A program made the translations under genes and the position numbers. The notes under the pieces are model-generated. The model saw nothing but the letters and a program-made list of their open reading frames with translations. It did not search any database and had not been told where the DNA came from. From Thiohalocapsa sp963698775 (GTDB lineage: Bacteria > Pseudomonadota > Gammaproteobacteria > Chromatiales > Chromatiaceae): a stretch of DNA of 64,000 nt. The stretch is taken from positions 70,637-134,636 of the forward strand of contig CAVOSE010000026.1 of NCBI GenBank assembly GCA_963698775.1, written 5' to 3'. The stretch's first letter is position 1. Each line of letters begins with the position of its first letter. Positions 1 through 8,780 of the stretch are shown piece by piece.

Positions 1-1007
1 TGGACGAGGCCGACCGTATGTTCGACCTCGGTTTCATCAAAGACATCCGGTTCGTGCTGCGGCGCATGCCGCCTCCCACCGAGCGGCTCGGTATGCTGTT
101 CTCGGCGACGCTGTCCTACCGCGTCATGGAGCTCGCCTATGAGCACATGAACGACCCGCAAATGGTCGAGATCGCCCCGGAGAAGGTCACCGCCGACCGC
201 GTGCGCCAGTCGTGCTATATGGTTGCCAATGACGAGAAGGTGCGGCTGCTGATCGGCCTGATTCGCGGCTTTGAAGACGCCCGCATCATGATCTTCATCA
301 ACACGAAGCGCGAGGGCGAGTGGGTTTGGGGTTTCCTCGAGGGCAATGGGCTGAAATCGGCCATGCTCTCCGGCGATGTGCCACAGAAGAAGCGTCTCAG
401 TTTGTTACGTCAGTTCCAGGCTGGCGAACTGCCCATCATGGTTGCCACCGACGTCGCTGCCCGTGGCCTGCACATTCCCGGCGTCACCCACGTCATCAAC
501 TACGACTTGCCGGAAGATGCCGAGGACTATGTGCATCGCATCGGCCGCACCGCGCGTGCCGGCGAGGCAGGCGATGCTATCAGCTTTGTTTGCGAGACCT
601 ACGCCTTCTGCCTGCCGGATATCGAGGCCTACATCGGTGCCAAGATCGAGGTCAGCGGCGTCGATGACTCGCTGCTGGCGGACATCGACTATAACAGCCG
701 GGTGCGCGTGCCGCGGCGACCGCGGGAAGATCGCGACGGCCCGCGAACGGAGCGACGCGGTCGCCCCGAACGCCGCAGCGGGGATGGCCGGCGTTCCGAG
801 CGCCAAGCGCGAGCCCCGAGTCAGCCCCGTGCCGAGGCCCAACCCGAGGCCCAATCCGAGGCTGGATCAGGCCCAGAGGGCCATCCACAGCCTGCACCAA
901 GCGCGGACGGGGCATCCCAACAACAACGCGATGCGGCCGACAAATCGACGCGTCGGCCACGTCGGCGGCGCCGTAAGCCGGCCGCCGGCAACGCTCCCGC
1001 GAGTTGA
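1..1007 (+). CDS. rhlB: ATP-dependent RNA helicase RhlB (5'-truncated by window edge)
   Basis: The gene is cut by the left edge of the window; the reading frame is open from base 3. The first visible residues are the DEAD box (D-E-A-D-R, helicase motif II), followed by SAT (motif III) and a complete helicase C domain with ATDVAARGLHIPGV (motif V) and YVHRIGRTARAGE (motif VI). The tail of about 100 residues is low-complexity and Arg/Pro/Glu-rich, as in RhlB, where the basic C-terminus binds RNA and RNase E. RhlB unwinds RNA for the degradosome. Another degradosome-type DEAD-box helicase cannot be fully excluded because the N-terminus is missing. Its stop faces yrfG across a strong hairpin. Confidence 0.85.
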   Translation, partial: DEADRMFDLGFIKDIRFVLRRMPPPTERLGMLFSATLSYRVMELAYEHMNDPQMVEIAPEKVTADRVRQSCYMVANDEKVRLLIGLIRGFEDARIMIFINTKREGEWVWGFLEGNGLKSAMLSGDVPQKKRLSLLRQFQAGELPIMVATDVAARGLHIPGVTHVINYDLPEDAEDYVHRIGRTARAGEAGDAISFVCETYAFCLPDIEAYIGAKIEVSGVDDSLLADIDYNSRVRVPRRPREDRDGPRTERRGRPERRSGDGRRSERQARAPSQPRAEAQPEAQSEAGSGPEGHPQPAPSADGASQQQRDAADKSTRRPRRRRRKPAAGNAPAS

Positions 1008-1034
1008 GCTGGCCTGATGCCAGCGGCTTGCGCG

Positions 1035-1060
1035 GGCCTCACGCACGCGGTGCGGAGGCC
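1035..1060. terminator. Hairpin between convergent rhlB and yrfG
   Basis: GGCCTC / GAGGCC outer stem and CGCAC / GTGCG inner stem are separated by one unpaired A and close on a 3-nt loop. The hairpin fills the 52-bp gap between two convergent genes and touches the last base of the yrfG stop codon. It has no clear T-tract, so a bidirectional terminator is an inference from position and stem strength. Confidence 0.5.
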
Positions 1061-1749
1061 TAGACCAGTTGGGCAAGCAGCGGTTGGAAACCGCTCAGGG
1101 CAGGAAACTCGTCGATGGCCTGGGCCGGTTTGCGGGAATCCGGTGCGGTGATGGCCAGTAGCCAGCGGAAACCGAAGGCGCGTGCGGCGCGCAATACGTC
1201 GAGATTGTCGTCGACGAACAACGTGCGCGCCGGCTCGAAGGGCTCGATGGCGTGCACGCGCTCCCAAAACCCTGGCGATTCTTTGGCCAATGCCAGCTCA
1301 TGGGCGCAGATGACGCGCTCCAGGTGGCCGCCAAGACGCGTGCGCTGCAGCTTCAACGCGATGGACTTCTGATGCGCATTGGTCACCAGCACCCGGCGCT
1401 TGCCGCGCGCTGCCAAGGTGTCCAGGAAGTCGATCACGAACGGGTGCACGGCGATCAGATGCTCCACCTCCGCCTTTAGCAGCGCGATGTCCAGTCCAAG
1501 TTCCCGACTCCAATGATCCACGCAGTACCAGTCCAGCGTCCCCTGGATGCGTCGATAGCGCGGCATCAGGTCATCCTTGGCCTGCTCCAGGCTCAGTCCG
1601 ACCTTTTCCGCGTAGCGTTTCGGCACGTGTTCCAGCCAGAAATGGTTGTCGAAATACAGGTCGAGCAGCGTGCCGTCCATGTCGAGAAAGACGGTGTCGA
1701 TGGTGTCCCAGTCGAGCTGTGGTGCTGGCGGGTTGTGCGGGGCGTGCAT
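1060..1749 (-). CDS. yrfG: GMP/IMP nucleotidase, YrfG family (HAD superfamily)
   Basis: A HAD-type hydrolase of about 229 residues. Motif I is FLDMDGTLLDL near the N-terminus (catalytic Asp pair), motif II is LVTNAHQKS, a conserved Lys follows in the ALAKESPGF segment, and motif IV is FVDDNLDVL (Mg-binding acidic pair). In the YrfG family these residues dephosphorylate purine nucleoside monophosphates in the cytoplasm. ATG at 1749 was chosen because family homology begins soon after it; upstream codons in the same frame read into the nudE promoter region. It is divergent from nudE (58 bp apart), and the nudE-yrfG neighbourhood is also seen in Escherichia coli, which supports both calls. Confidence 0.85.
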   Translation of the reverse strand: MHAPHNPPAPQLDWDTIDTVFLDMDGTLLDLYFDNHFWLEHVPKRYAEKVGLSLEQAKDDLMPRYRRIQGTLDWYCVDHWSRELGLDIALLKAEVEHLIAVHPFVIDFLDTLAARGKRRVLVTNAHQKSIALKLQRTRLGGHLERVICAHELALAKESPGFWERVHAIEPFEPARTLFVDDNLDVLRAARAFGFRWLLAITAPDSRKPAQAIDEFPALSGFQPLLAQLV

Positions 1750-1807
1750 GGTGGAGGGTGAAGGGAGCACAGGTGGATCGGATCGACAGCATACCGGAGG
1801 CAAACCG

Positions 1808-2380
1808 ATGACCACAAAGTCGCGACCAACGCTGCGCAAGCCGCCGCGCGTCCTCGATCGCCGACTGGCGGCACAGTCGCGCATTTTTCGCGTTCAGGCG
1901 GTCGATCTCGAATTCAGCAACGGTGCCCAGCGCACCTTCGAGCGTCTGCTCGGTGGCAACGACTCGGTGATGATCGTACCGATGCCGGACCCGGAGACGC
2001 TGTTGCTGGTGCGGGAATACGCGACCGGCAGCGATGACTATCAGCTCGGTTTCCCGAAGGGCGTGGTCGACCCCGGCGAGGGTATTCTGGAGGCCGCCGG
2101 ACGCGAGATTCGCGAAGAGGTTGGAAAGGCTGCCCGCGACCTACGCGTGTTGCATCGCATGAGCATCGCGCCCGGCTATATTGCCCATCACACCCAACTG
2201 GTGCTGGCCCGCGACCTCTACCCAGACTCGGCGCCGGGTGATGAGCCGGAGCCGCCGGAGGTGGTGGCCTGGCCCATCGCGGATGTCGATGGGCTGCTGT
2301 CGCGCCCCGACTTCACTGAGGCGCGCTCGATCGCCGCCTTGTTCCTGGTGCGTCGTTTTCTTGCCGCCGCGGTCCTGTAA
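1808..2380 (+). CDS. nudE: ADP compounds hydrolase NudE (Nudix)
   Basis: A 190-residue Nudix hydrolase. The Nudix box GX5EX7REUXEEXGU is complete: it starts at GVVDPGE and ends REIREEVGK. The upstream beta-strand region (VMIVPMPDPETLLLVREYATG) and the SIAPGY segment after the box match the NudE/ADP-ribose pyrophosphatase group. NudE cleaves ADP-ribose, NADH and Ap3A-type substrates. ATG at 1808 gives the usual length of about 190 aa; longer in-frame starts overlap the divergent yrfG gene. Confidence 0.88.
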   Translation: MTTKSRPTLRKPPRVLDRRLAAQSRIFRVQAVDLEFSNGAQRTFERLLGGNDSVMIVPMPDPETLLLVREYATGSDDYQLGFPKGVVDPGEGILEAAGREIREEVGKAARDLRVLHRMSIAPGYIAHHTQLVLARDLYPDSAPGDEPEPPEVVAWPIADVDGLLSRPDFTEARSIAALFLVRRFLAAAVL

Positions 2381-2522
2381 CCCGCCGGGTGACAGCCGGG
2401 ATGAAATGGGCTGGACGTCGACGCCAGCCTGTTGTCGAATAGAGGCTTGGGCAGCGTCCGAGCACGAAACTAAAGAACTCAGGTCCATCGGCCCGCGGAC
2501 CAACACCACCGGAGACGATTCG

Positions 2523-3626
2523 ATGATTCACCGCGCGTTTCGGCAATCGGCGCCCAGGCGTCTGGCATGGGTGGTGCTGGCGACGCTGATCGGGGTCTGT
2601 GGCGCCGTCGCTGCGGTCGAGACCGATGTGACGGTTTCCGCGGCACCCGCCGACGCCGACTTCGAGGAGTCGTTTCAGGCCGAGGGCGACCGCTTCAGCT
2701 TCAACGACTTCCCCCGCGATGAGGCGCTCGAATATCCGGAGTGGTTTAACGAGCCGTTTCTGAACCTGCCGGAGGATCACGCCGCCGCTGTCGCCGAGGG
2801 CAAGGATTTGGTCGTCTACTTTGGCCAAAAGCGCTGCGCCTACTGCCACAAACTGATGAACGACAACTTCGGCCTGGCGGATATCGTCGAATATACCCAG
2901 CGCCACTTCAACATTGTCCCCATCGACATCTGGGGCATCGACGAGGTCACCGACCTGAATGGCGAGACCCTGACCGAGCGTGACTACTCGTTGCGGGAGG
3001 GCACCAATTTCACGCCCTCGCTGATCTTTTACGATGCCAGCGGCGCCGAGGTGCTGCGGCTGCGCGGCTACTACCCGCCCTATCAGTTTCGCGCTGCATT
3101 GGAGTTCGTGGCCGACGGCCACTACAAGCGCGAGTCCTTTCGCGATTACCTCGCCCGTGGCGAGAACCGCATGGTGTTCGAGGCTGGCGATCTTAACGAA
3201 GAGGACTTCTTCGCCTCGCCGCCCTATGACCTGAATCGCACCCTGATGGCCAGCGAGCGGCCGTTGGCGGTGTTCTTCGAACAGGGCGAGTGCCATGGTT
3301 GCGACGTGCTGCACGGCGAGGTGTTACGCGAACCCGCGATCGTGCGCCAGTTTCGCGAGTTCGACAGTGTACAGTTGGACATGTGGTCGGACACGCCGGT
3401 GATCACGCCATCCGGCCAGCGCACCACGGCGCGGGAATGGGCGGCGGAACTCGGCCTGTTCTATGCGCCGTCGGTGCTGTTCTTCGACGAACAGGGCAAA
3501 GAACTGCTGCGCGTAGACTCCGTCATCGGCTTCTATCGATTGCGCAACGTGCTCAACTACATTGCCAGCAAGGCCTATCTGGACGAGCCCGATTACCAGC
3601 GCTGGCGTGTGTCGCGGGCGTTCTGA
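2523..3626 (+). CDS. Exported protein with two tandem thioredoxin-like domains
   Basis: A 367-aa protein with an N-terminal signal peptide or anchor (hydrophobic residues 14-31). It contains two thioredoxin-fold domains. Domain 1 has a CAYC redox motif (residues 105-108) and a later cis-Pro segment TNFTPSLIFYD. Domain 2 has CHGC (residues 257-260) and FYAPSVLFFD. Each domain therefore keeps both the CXXC pair and the cis-Pro loop. The likely role is periplasmic thiol-disulfide reduction or exchange, in the style of SoxW/DsbD-gamma-like proteins; the partner is not visible. The start is supported by GGAGA at 2511-2515, 7 bp before the ATG. Confidence 0.72.
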   Translation: MIHRAFRQSAPRRLAWVVLATLIGVCGAVAAVETDVTVSAAPADADFEESFQAEGDRFSFNDFPRDEALEYPEWFNEPFLNLPEDHAAAVAEGKDLVVYFGQKRCAYCHKLMNDNFGLADIVEYTQRHFNIVPIDIWGIDEVTDLNGETLTERDYSLREGTNFTPSLIFYDASGAEVLRLRGYYPPYQFRAALEFVADGHYKRESFRDYLARGENRMVFEAGDLNEEDFFASPPYDLNRTLMASERPLAVFFEQGECHGCDVLHGEVLREPAIVRQFREFDSVQLDMWSDTPVITPSGQRTTAREWAAELGLFYAPSVLFFDEQGKELLRVDSVIGFYRLRNVLNYIASKAYLDEPDYQRWRVSRAF

Positions 3627-3695
3627 AGCCGATGACGGGGTCTTTGCAGACAAGGGCAGCCCATTCCGAAACGTGGTGAGCTGAACGATAGTGCG

Positions 3696-4229
3696 TTGCG
3701 GTGCCAGATCACGGCGGTGATTTTTGTTCTATTGGACACTTTCTCTTGGACGCTTGTCTGTTCGCTGTTGATGCTCGTGCTGCTGGCCAATGCGGCACCG
3801 GTGCTTGCGCAGCTCGCCTTTGGCCAACACCTCGCTTGGCGCATCGACGGCGGGCGTTGCCTCGCCGATGGCCGGCCGCTGCTGGGCGCCGCCAAGACCT
3901 ATCGCGGTATCGCGGCGGCGCTTGTGCTGACCGCACCCGCGGCCGAGTGGTTCGGCCTTGGTTGGCGGCTCGGGCTGATCATCGCCCTGGCCGCGATGGC
4001 CGGCGACCTGCTGTCGAGCTTCATCAAACGCCGTTTGGGTAAACCCGTGCATGCAGGGTCTTTCTTGCTCGACGGGATTCCCGAGGTTCTGCTGCCGGTT
4101 TTGGCGCTCGCCGCGCCGCTGTCGTTGACTTGGCTGGAAGGTGTCGCCGTGGTCGTTGGGTTCGTGACGCTGCACGCCGCGCTGGAGCCGCTGGCGGTTT
4201 GGTACAGACGGCGTCCGCGGCGCGCCTGA
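3696..4229 (+). CDS. CDP-archaeol synthase-like integral membrane protein (PF01864-type)
   Basis: A small multi-spanning protein, about 160-177 aa depending on start. It has several hydrophobic segments, the motif GAAKTYRG after the first loop, and a conserved polar segment AGDLLSSFIKRRLGKPVHAGSFLLDGIPE. This matches the CarS / CDP-archaeol synthase family, related to CdsA. In archaea the enzyme attaches CMP to an isoprenoid glycerolipid; the substrate in bacteria carrying the family is not generally established, so only the fold and membrane location are safe. The frame opens with TTG at 3696; GTG at 3717 is another plausible start and no strong ribosome site decides. Confidence 0.6.
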   Translation: MRCQITAVIFVLLDTFSWTLVCSLLMLVLLANAAPVLAQLAFGQHLAWRIDGGRCLADGRPLLGAAKTYRGIAAALVLTAPAAEWFGLGWRLGLIIALAAMAGDLLSSFIKRRLGKPVHAGSFLLDGIPEVLLPVLALAAPLSLTWLEGVAVVVGFVTLHAALEPLAVWYRRRPRRA

Positions 4230-4250
4230 GCCTGCCCGGTTGGGCGCGTC

Positions 4251-5234
4251 TCAGGCGCGTTCTAGGCGATGAATGGTGATCTCGGGCGGGCAATTGAGCC
4301 GCGCGTTGACCACCGAGGTACCCGCGCCGACCGAGGTGTAGCCGACCAGCTCGCGGTAGCGCCAAGCCCCCGCCGCCAGCGCGCGCGGACACCGTGCATC
4401 CCAAAAGATCGGGAATCCGCCGGGCAAACAAATCTGACCGCCGTGCGTATGGCCGCACAACATCGCATGGAACCCCGCATGTGCCGCGTGGCGATAGGTC
4501 TCGGGCGTGTGCGAGAGCAGCAGCGCGACGGCATTGGCGGGAATCCCGGCGGCGGCCTTGTCGAGGTTGTGCACCTGGAAATAATGGGCGTCGTCGATGC
4601 CGGCCAAGTGGATGACCTGACCGGCGTGTTGCAGCGCTACCGACTCGTTCAACAACACGCGGATGTCCGCGTCCTCGAGTCCTTTGACCAGACGGATGGT
4701 GTCGTGATTGCCGAGAATGGCATACACCGGCCCGTTGAGCTGCTTGCGCAGCGCTTCGATGCCTTCGAGCACGCGCTCATACGGACCATAGGTCTTGGCG
4801 CGGTAGTCGCCGGTCAGTACGCACAGATCATAGCGCAGCCCGGACAGCCGGCGATGCAGAGCCTGGGGGTTGCGCGGGTCCATGTCCAGGTGCAGATCAC
4901 TGAGCTGAAGGATGCGATAGCCGTCGAAGCCCTCGGGCAGCCCAGCGATGCGCAGCCGATTCTCGACCAGCCGAATCGCCTGGGCATTGCGTTGGGCCCG
5001 GCCGTACAGCCCCACCAGGCGCAGGCTGTGGCGAATGAAGCCGTGCACCGAGTACCAGTTCTCGGGATAGAAAAAGTGCGCGCCGGGGCGGCCGAATGCG
5101 AACGCTTCATGCTCTTCTTCGAGACCGAGGCGCGTCTGCAGGTGGGTTCGGCCGATGCGGACGCGCAGGGCGTCGAGGTCGGAAGACTCCATGGCTTTCT
5201 GATGGACGCGGCGGGTGACTGCGGGAGGCCCCAT
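4251..5234 (-). CDS. Calcineurin-like metallophosphoesterase, YkuE/UDP-LpxH-like group
   Basis: About 327 aa with all metal-binding motifs of the calcineurin-like phosphoesterase fold: LSDLHLD, LTGDYR, LGNHD, LLLSHTPE and CGHTHGGQICLPGG. The GHTHGGQ signature and the Asn-His-Asp block place it with the YkuE-like metallophosphatases that hydrolyse phosphomonoesters or phosphodiesters using two metal ions. No transmembrane anchor is obvious, although many relatives have one. ATG at 5192 is a plausible alternative start, removing 14 residues. It is convergent with the CDP-archaeol-synthase-like gene (21-bp gap). Confidence 0.78.
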   Translation of the reverse strand: MGPPAVTRRVHQKAMESSDLDALRVRIGRTHLQTRLGLEEEHEAFAFGRPGAHFFYPENWYSVHGFIRHSLRLVGLYGRAQRNAQAIRLVENRLRIAGLPEGFDGYRILQLSDLHLDMDPRNPQALHRRLSGLRYDLCVLTGDYRAKTYGPYERVLEGIEALRKQLNGPVYAILGNHDTIRLVKGLEDADIRVLLNESVALQHAGQVIHLAGIDDAHYFQVHNLDKAAAGIPANAVALLLSHTPETYRHAAHAGFHAMLCGHTHGGQICLPGGFPIFWDARCPRALAAGAWRYRELVGYTSVGAGTSVVNARLNCPPEITIHRLERA

Positions 5235-5470
5235 ACTATACCGGGAAGTGACGCGTCTCGCGTTGCGAGCGGCCGAGGTTTGCCTGGTGAGGCGGCGCTG
5301 TCGATGGGTTCGCGCAAGCCAAGCGCGCGATGGCGCACCCGGTGCCGCTTCCTCGGGGGCGGGCGGTTGCCGGGAGATCCGCTGAGTGGTCGAGGACCAG
5401 CCGCTCGCGGATAGAGACCCAGGGACCGTTGACCGAGCAAGGCTTCGCCTCCGGCCGACGAGTTGTGATC

Positions 5471-5536
5471 ATCGGTATCGGTATCGGTATCGGTATCGGT
5501 ATCGGTATCGGTATCGAAATCGCTATCGAAATCGTA
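5471..5536. repeat. Hexanucleotide tandem repeat ATCGGT
   Basis: Seven perfect copies of ATCGGT (5471-5512) are followed by four degenerate copies (ATCGAA, ATCGCT, ATCGAA, ATCGTA). About 25 bp later three CCCGAT units appear in a related register (about 5558-5575). The repeat lies in the 429-bp non-coding gap between the phosphoesterase (5234) and the DUF3530 gene (5664); I see no supported gene in the gap. Short perfect repeats like this are prone to slippage. Confidence 0.9.
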
Positions 5537-5663
5537 CCGACTAGCGAGTGACTCAATCCCGATCCCGATCCCGATTTTGAGGAATCTCGCCAGTCCGATG
5601 CCGCATCGAAACTTGACTCCTCTGCAAAGCAATCTAGCTGGTGCCGCGGCATCGAGCCTGCCG

Positions 5664-6506
5664 CTAGTCCCCCGCGGGTACCGCCTCGTCGAGCCAGCCG
5701 GAGACGATCTCGACCAGCGCGTCATCCTGACCGTCAAAGAAGTGGTCCGCGCCCGCTGCCTGTACCTGGCTGTAACCCGCATTGCCCGCAGCGGCCTCGG
5801 CCCGCCCCGGGGCACCGGCGACGACCGCCTCGAGGTCGTTTTGACCGAACATGTCCAGGATCGGTCGCTGGATGCGGCCGATCAGTTCGGCGTTGTCGAC
5901 GCCGGCGTGCTCGCCGCCGCTGGACAGGCCGACAGCGACGAAGGCATCGGCGGCCTGCGGGTGGCTAGCCAGGTAGTCGCTGGTCATGGTCGCGCCCAGG
6001 CTGTGGGCGACGATGGCGACGCGCTCCGCCCCTTGTTCGCGCAGGTAGGCGATGGCGGCGTCGAGGCGCGGTGCGACCTCGTCCATCAGCGGCGCGTAGT
6101 CCGCATCGGTTGCTTCGTTTGCCAACACCGGCATCTGGATCGACAGCGTGCTCCAACCCTGCTGGGGCAGGCCGGTGCGCAGCGGATAGACCACCTGCGG
6201 CCAGTTTGGATGGACGCCGATGCCGTGCACGATCACCGCCCCGCGACCGGTGTCTTCATCGGCCTCGGTATAGAGCCCAAGGAAGGTCAGCCCATTTGCG
6301 GTCAGGTCCACGGCGTCGCCGTCCATTAGGCTATCGACGATCTGGTCGCGCCAGCGCTGTTCCTTTCCCAGATCGGAACTGTCGGGCGTGGCGGCCGGTT
6401 CCGACTGCGCTTGCGCCTGCTCCGGCTCCGGCTCCGGCTCCGGCTCTTGGGCGTTGGCGGCTGGTAGGGAGAGCAGTGCGACGAGTAGCGCTGCGATGGT
6501 CTTCAT
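5664..6506 (-). CDS. DUF3530 family alpha/beta-hydrolase-like exported protein
   Basis: About 280 aa. A signal peptide (MKTIAALLVALLSLPAANA) is followed by a Glu-Pro repeat (EPEPEPEPEQAQAQ), then an alpha/beta hydrolase fold: AVIVHGIGVHPNWP (oxyanion region), a nucleophile elbow IVAHSLGATM, and a late GADHFFDG segment that could supply the catalytic His. The order and spacing match DUF3530, whose biochemical role is not established. ATG at 6506 is chosen for the signal peptide directly after it and the AGGAGA ribosome site upstream on this strand. The 237 bp between it and hipA hold nothing I can identify. Confidence 0.75.
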   Translation of the reverse strand: MKTIAALLVALLSLPAANAQEPEPEPEPEQAQAQSEPAATPDSSDLGKEQRWRDQIVDSLMDGDAVDLTANGLTFLGLYTEADEDTGRGAVIVHGIGVHPNWPQVVYPLRTGLPQQGWSTLSIQMPVLANEATDADYAPLMDEVAPRLDAAIAYLREQGAERVAIVAHSLGATMTSDYLASHPQAADAFVAVGLSSGGEHAGVDNAELIGRIQRPILDMFGQNDLEAVVAGAPGRAEAAAGNAGYSQVQAAGADHFFDGQDDALVEIVSGWLDEAVPAGD

Positions 6507-6743
6507 GGTGTTTTCTCCTTCTGGTTGGTCAAGTTTGATGCACACCTTGCACGCTGTCATCTCGACGCAGGCGCAGGTTCGCAGGGACAGGCACACCTCA
6601 AACAAAGGGCGGCCCAGGCCCGACCGACGAGAACGTGCTGCAACCCCGATCGGAAACAAACATCACCAAAGACGGGCGAAAAGGCAAGCACGATGGTATG
6701 AAAGTTGACAGAAATCGCCTAAGGTCGTCGTCTTCGGCTTGCT

Positions 6744-7970
6744 TCAGCCCAAGGTCCCGCAGCGCGTCAGCCGGCGCTCGATGTCCGCCGCCAAGCGGTC
6801 GCGGTCTTTCAAACTGACCGCGAAATCGCGGAACACCGCTTGCCAGCCGACCATTGCCGCAGCCACCTCGGCGCGGATTCGCGCCCCCTTGGTCGCGGAT
6901 AGCCCGAAGGCCCGCGCCAGCCGCGCGAGCGCGGCGGCGTCTGGCTGATGATCGGCGGCGCCGAAGTGCAGTACATGCTCGCCGCGCGGCGGTTCGTCTG
7001 GGGTAAGGTCATAGGCCGGCGCCAGTCGCCAGCCCTCGCGGCGACGCAGCATCGAGAAATTCTTAAGGTGATCGTCGGTGTTGCCGAGCAGCGCGTTGAA
7101 GACCGCCTGCCGATAGAGCGCGGGCAGATCCAGTTCGGGCCGGGCCGAGACCCGCCGGACCAGGTCGGCAAGGTCACCATAGCCAAGCTGATACCAGCCC
7201 TCGGCGCCGAGCAGCGTCTGCAGGCTAAGCCGGTGAAAGCGGCCGCGCTGGCCTTGCACGTCGAAGCGCTCGACGAGCAGTGCCGCATGACGGCCCAGCC
7301 CCACAACCTCGAAGCGCGGCACGCTGATGCCGGACGCCTGGGCCAAGGCCAGGCAGGCAGCCTCCACGCGCACGAGCTCGACGTGGTCGCGGCTGGAGCC
7401 GAGCTTAGCGATGCAGGGCCGCCCCGCGTGTTCGACGAGCAGCTTCGGCCGGGCACCCCCAGGCGAACTCGCGGCCTGGAACAACGCCACCAGGTCCGCC
7501 TCGGCAACAGCGGTCGGGTCCGCGTCGTAGCGCAGCGCAGCCTCGATCAATGTCGCGGTGTGCAGCGGCGGCGCGGGCGTAGTCAGCGGTTTACCGTCGT
7601 CGAGGCCATAAGCGAGGGCGCCAAGCCCGGCCGCGCCAAGATACCCGAGCAGATCCGGAACCCGTTGCCGCGCCCGCGGCAGCCGATGTTGCCGGATCAG
7701 CAGGCCGCGCCCCCAATCGTCCGGCAGCGAGTCTTCGAACACGGCGTGCACGCCGGCGCTCGGCCGATCGGCCGCGAATACCCGCGGCTCCAGGGGCAGG
7801 TGCACGGGGTCCAATGCAATGGCACCGGCGTCGGTGAGGTAGTCGCCGTCATAGCGAAATTCGCCCCGCAGCGCGCCGCCGAGGGCAGCGTTTGGGTCGG
7901 CGACGCGGAGCTCGCCGGCACGTTTCGATGCGCCATCCGGCGTTCGCAGCCAGACCGAGAGGCGGATCAT
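6744..7970 (-). CDS. hipA: HipA family serine/threonine kinase toxin
   Basis: 408 aa, full length for HipA. The N-terminal subdomain has the family's FEDSLPDDWGRGLL motif. The kinase core carries GGARPKLLVEHAGRPCIAKL (nucleotide and Lys region), NALLGNTDDHLKNFS (catalytic loop N-x-D-x-H-x-K-N) and LAPAYDLTP (metal-binding Asp). HipA toxins phosphorylate translation factors such as GltX and promote dormancy; HipB neutralises them and represses the operon. It overlaps the upstream hipB by 4 bp (ATGA), so the two are translationally coupled. All catalytic residues I can check are present. Confidence 0.88.
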   Translation of the reverse strand: MIRLSVWLRTPDGASKRAGELRVADPNAALGGALRGEFRYDGDYLTDAGAIALDPVHLPLEPRVFAADRPSAGVHAVFEDSLPDDWGRGLLIRQHRLPRARQRVPDLLGYLGAAGLGALAYGLDDGKPLTTPAPPLHTATLIEAALRYDADPTAVAEADLVALFQAASSPGGARPKLLVEHAGRPCIAKLGSSRDHVELVRVEAACLALAQASGISVPRFEVVGLGRHAALLVERFDVQGQRGRFHRLSLQTLLGAEGWYQLGYGDLADLVRRVSARPELDLPALYRQAVFNALLGNTDDHLKNFSMLRRREGWRLAPAYDLTPDEPPRGEHVLHFGAADHQPDAAALARLARAFGLSATKGARIRAEVAAAMVGWQAVFRDFAVSLKDRDRLAADIERRLTRCGTLG

Positions 7971-8269
7971 CGCTGCCGCGGCACGCTGGTTTGGCGGGGC
8001 GCGCGCTGGCGCGTTTCATCCTGATCGAACAGCGACTCGGGCAACAGCTGCTCCAACCCCGTTGGTCCGCCGTAGAGCCGTAGTGCTCGCACCCAGAGAC
8101 CGATCTGCGCCGTAGGGTCGCCCTGCTCAAGCTTGCGATAGGTGGGCAGAGAGACACCAATGCGGGCCGCCGCCCGCGCCTGCGGCTCCGCCGTTGCCAA
8201 ACGTTGCCGGCGCAAGCGCCTGCCGAGGTCGCGCAGGGTTGTTGTCTCGTCGTCAGTCATGTCAAGCAT
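7967..8269 (-). CDS. hipB: HipB-like XRE-family antitoxin
   Basis: 100 aa with a helix-turn-helix (ARIGVSLPTYRKLEQGD) preceded by LRDLGRRLRRQRLATAEPQ, typical of XRE/Cro-type HipB proteins. It should bind and inhibit HipA and repress its own promoter. ATG at 8269 or at 8260 (fourth codon) are both possible. The C-terminal tail is Arg/Gln-rich and overlaps the start of hipA. Confidence 0.82.
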   Translation of the reverse strand: MLDMTDDETTTLRDLGRRLRRQRLATAEPQARAAARIGVSLPTYRKLEQGDPTAQIGLWVRALRLYGGPTGLEQLLPESLFDQDETRQRAPRQTSVPRQR

Positions 8270-8425
8270 TGCTGCTTTTATGGGTCGAAAATCACATTAA
8301 AGCCAGTCATGTTTGCCACTAAGCCAGATGCGCACCATGCCGTCAAGCATTCGAGTGTCAACGGGGGGTAACAGGCGCTGGCGCGCTCTCGGGCTCGGAA
8401 GACGCCGCTGCGTTGCGCGTTCCGA

Positions 8426-8659
8426 TCAGGACTTTTTGTACCGCTTTGCGCTCTTGCGCTCACGTTGGGCGGCATTCTCGGGTGCGTTCTCCTCGGCGTC
8501 TTCGCTGGCCTGTTTGCGAAAGGTCCGCTCCAGCGCGTCGATCTGTCGGGTATTGAGGCCTGCTAGTAGCGGCGCCACGGTCTCAGCGTGGAGCCTAAAG
8601 TGGCGCCGGTAGATGACTTCGAACTGCTTGTAATGGGCGGGGGCGTTGGGTTGAGCGGA
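8426..8659 (-). pseudogene. Fragment resembling a DUF6279-type lipoprotein C-terminal region
   Basis: On the minus strand the frame from 8659 to the TGA at 8426-8428 reads HYKQFEVIYRRHFRLH, then VAPLLAGLNTRQIDALERTF, then a charged tail ending SAKRYKKS. The 'LLA-LN-xQIDALE-F' pattern resembles the internal region of DUF6279 lipoproteins. No start codon or lipoprotein signal is in frame and the upstream frame is closed by TGA at 8660-8662, so it would be a decayed remnant. The family assignment is tentative; the coding look (charged amphipathic helix) is the main evidence. Confidence 0.35.
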
Positions 8660-8780
8660 TCAGCCTGGGTGGCGGTGGCTAGGCTTTGCCTCGTCGACGG
8701 TGGCGCTTGACTGTGGGCTCGCCGGCGCAATCTTAGCGCAACTGGCACACTGGCTTCGCCTGCCCACAACGGGAATCGCA

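Noticed and set aside
2313..3314. 333-residue open frame on the minus strand opposite the double-thioredoxin gene
   Set aside because: Antisense to a protein with clear CXXC and cis-Pro motifs; no homology-like content.
4814..5815. Asp-Thr repeat protein (DTDTDT) on the minus strand
   Set aside because: The repeat comes from reading the ATCGGT hexamer in a coding frame; the frame overlaps the phosphoesterase gene and has no other support.
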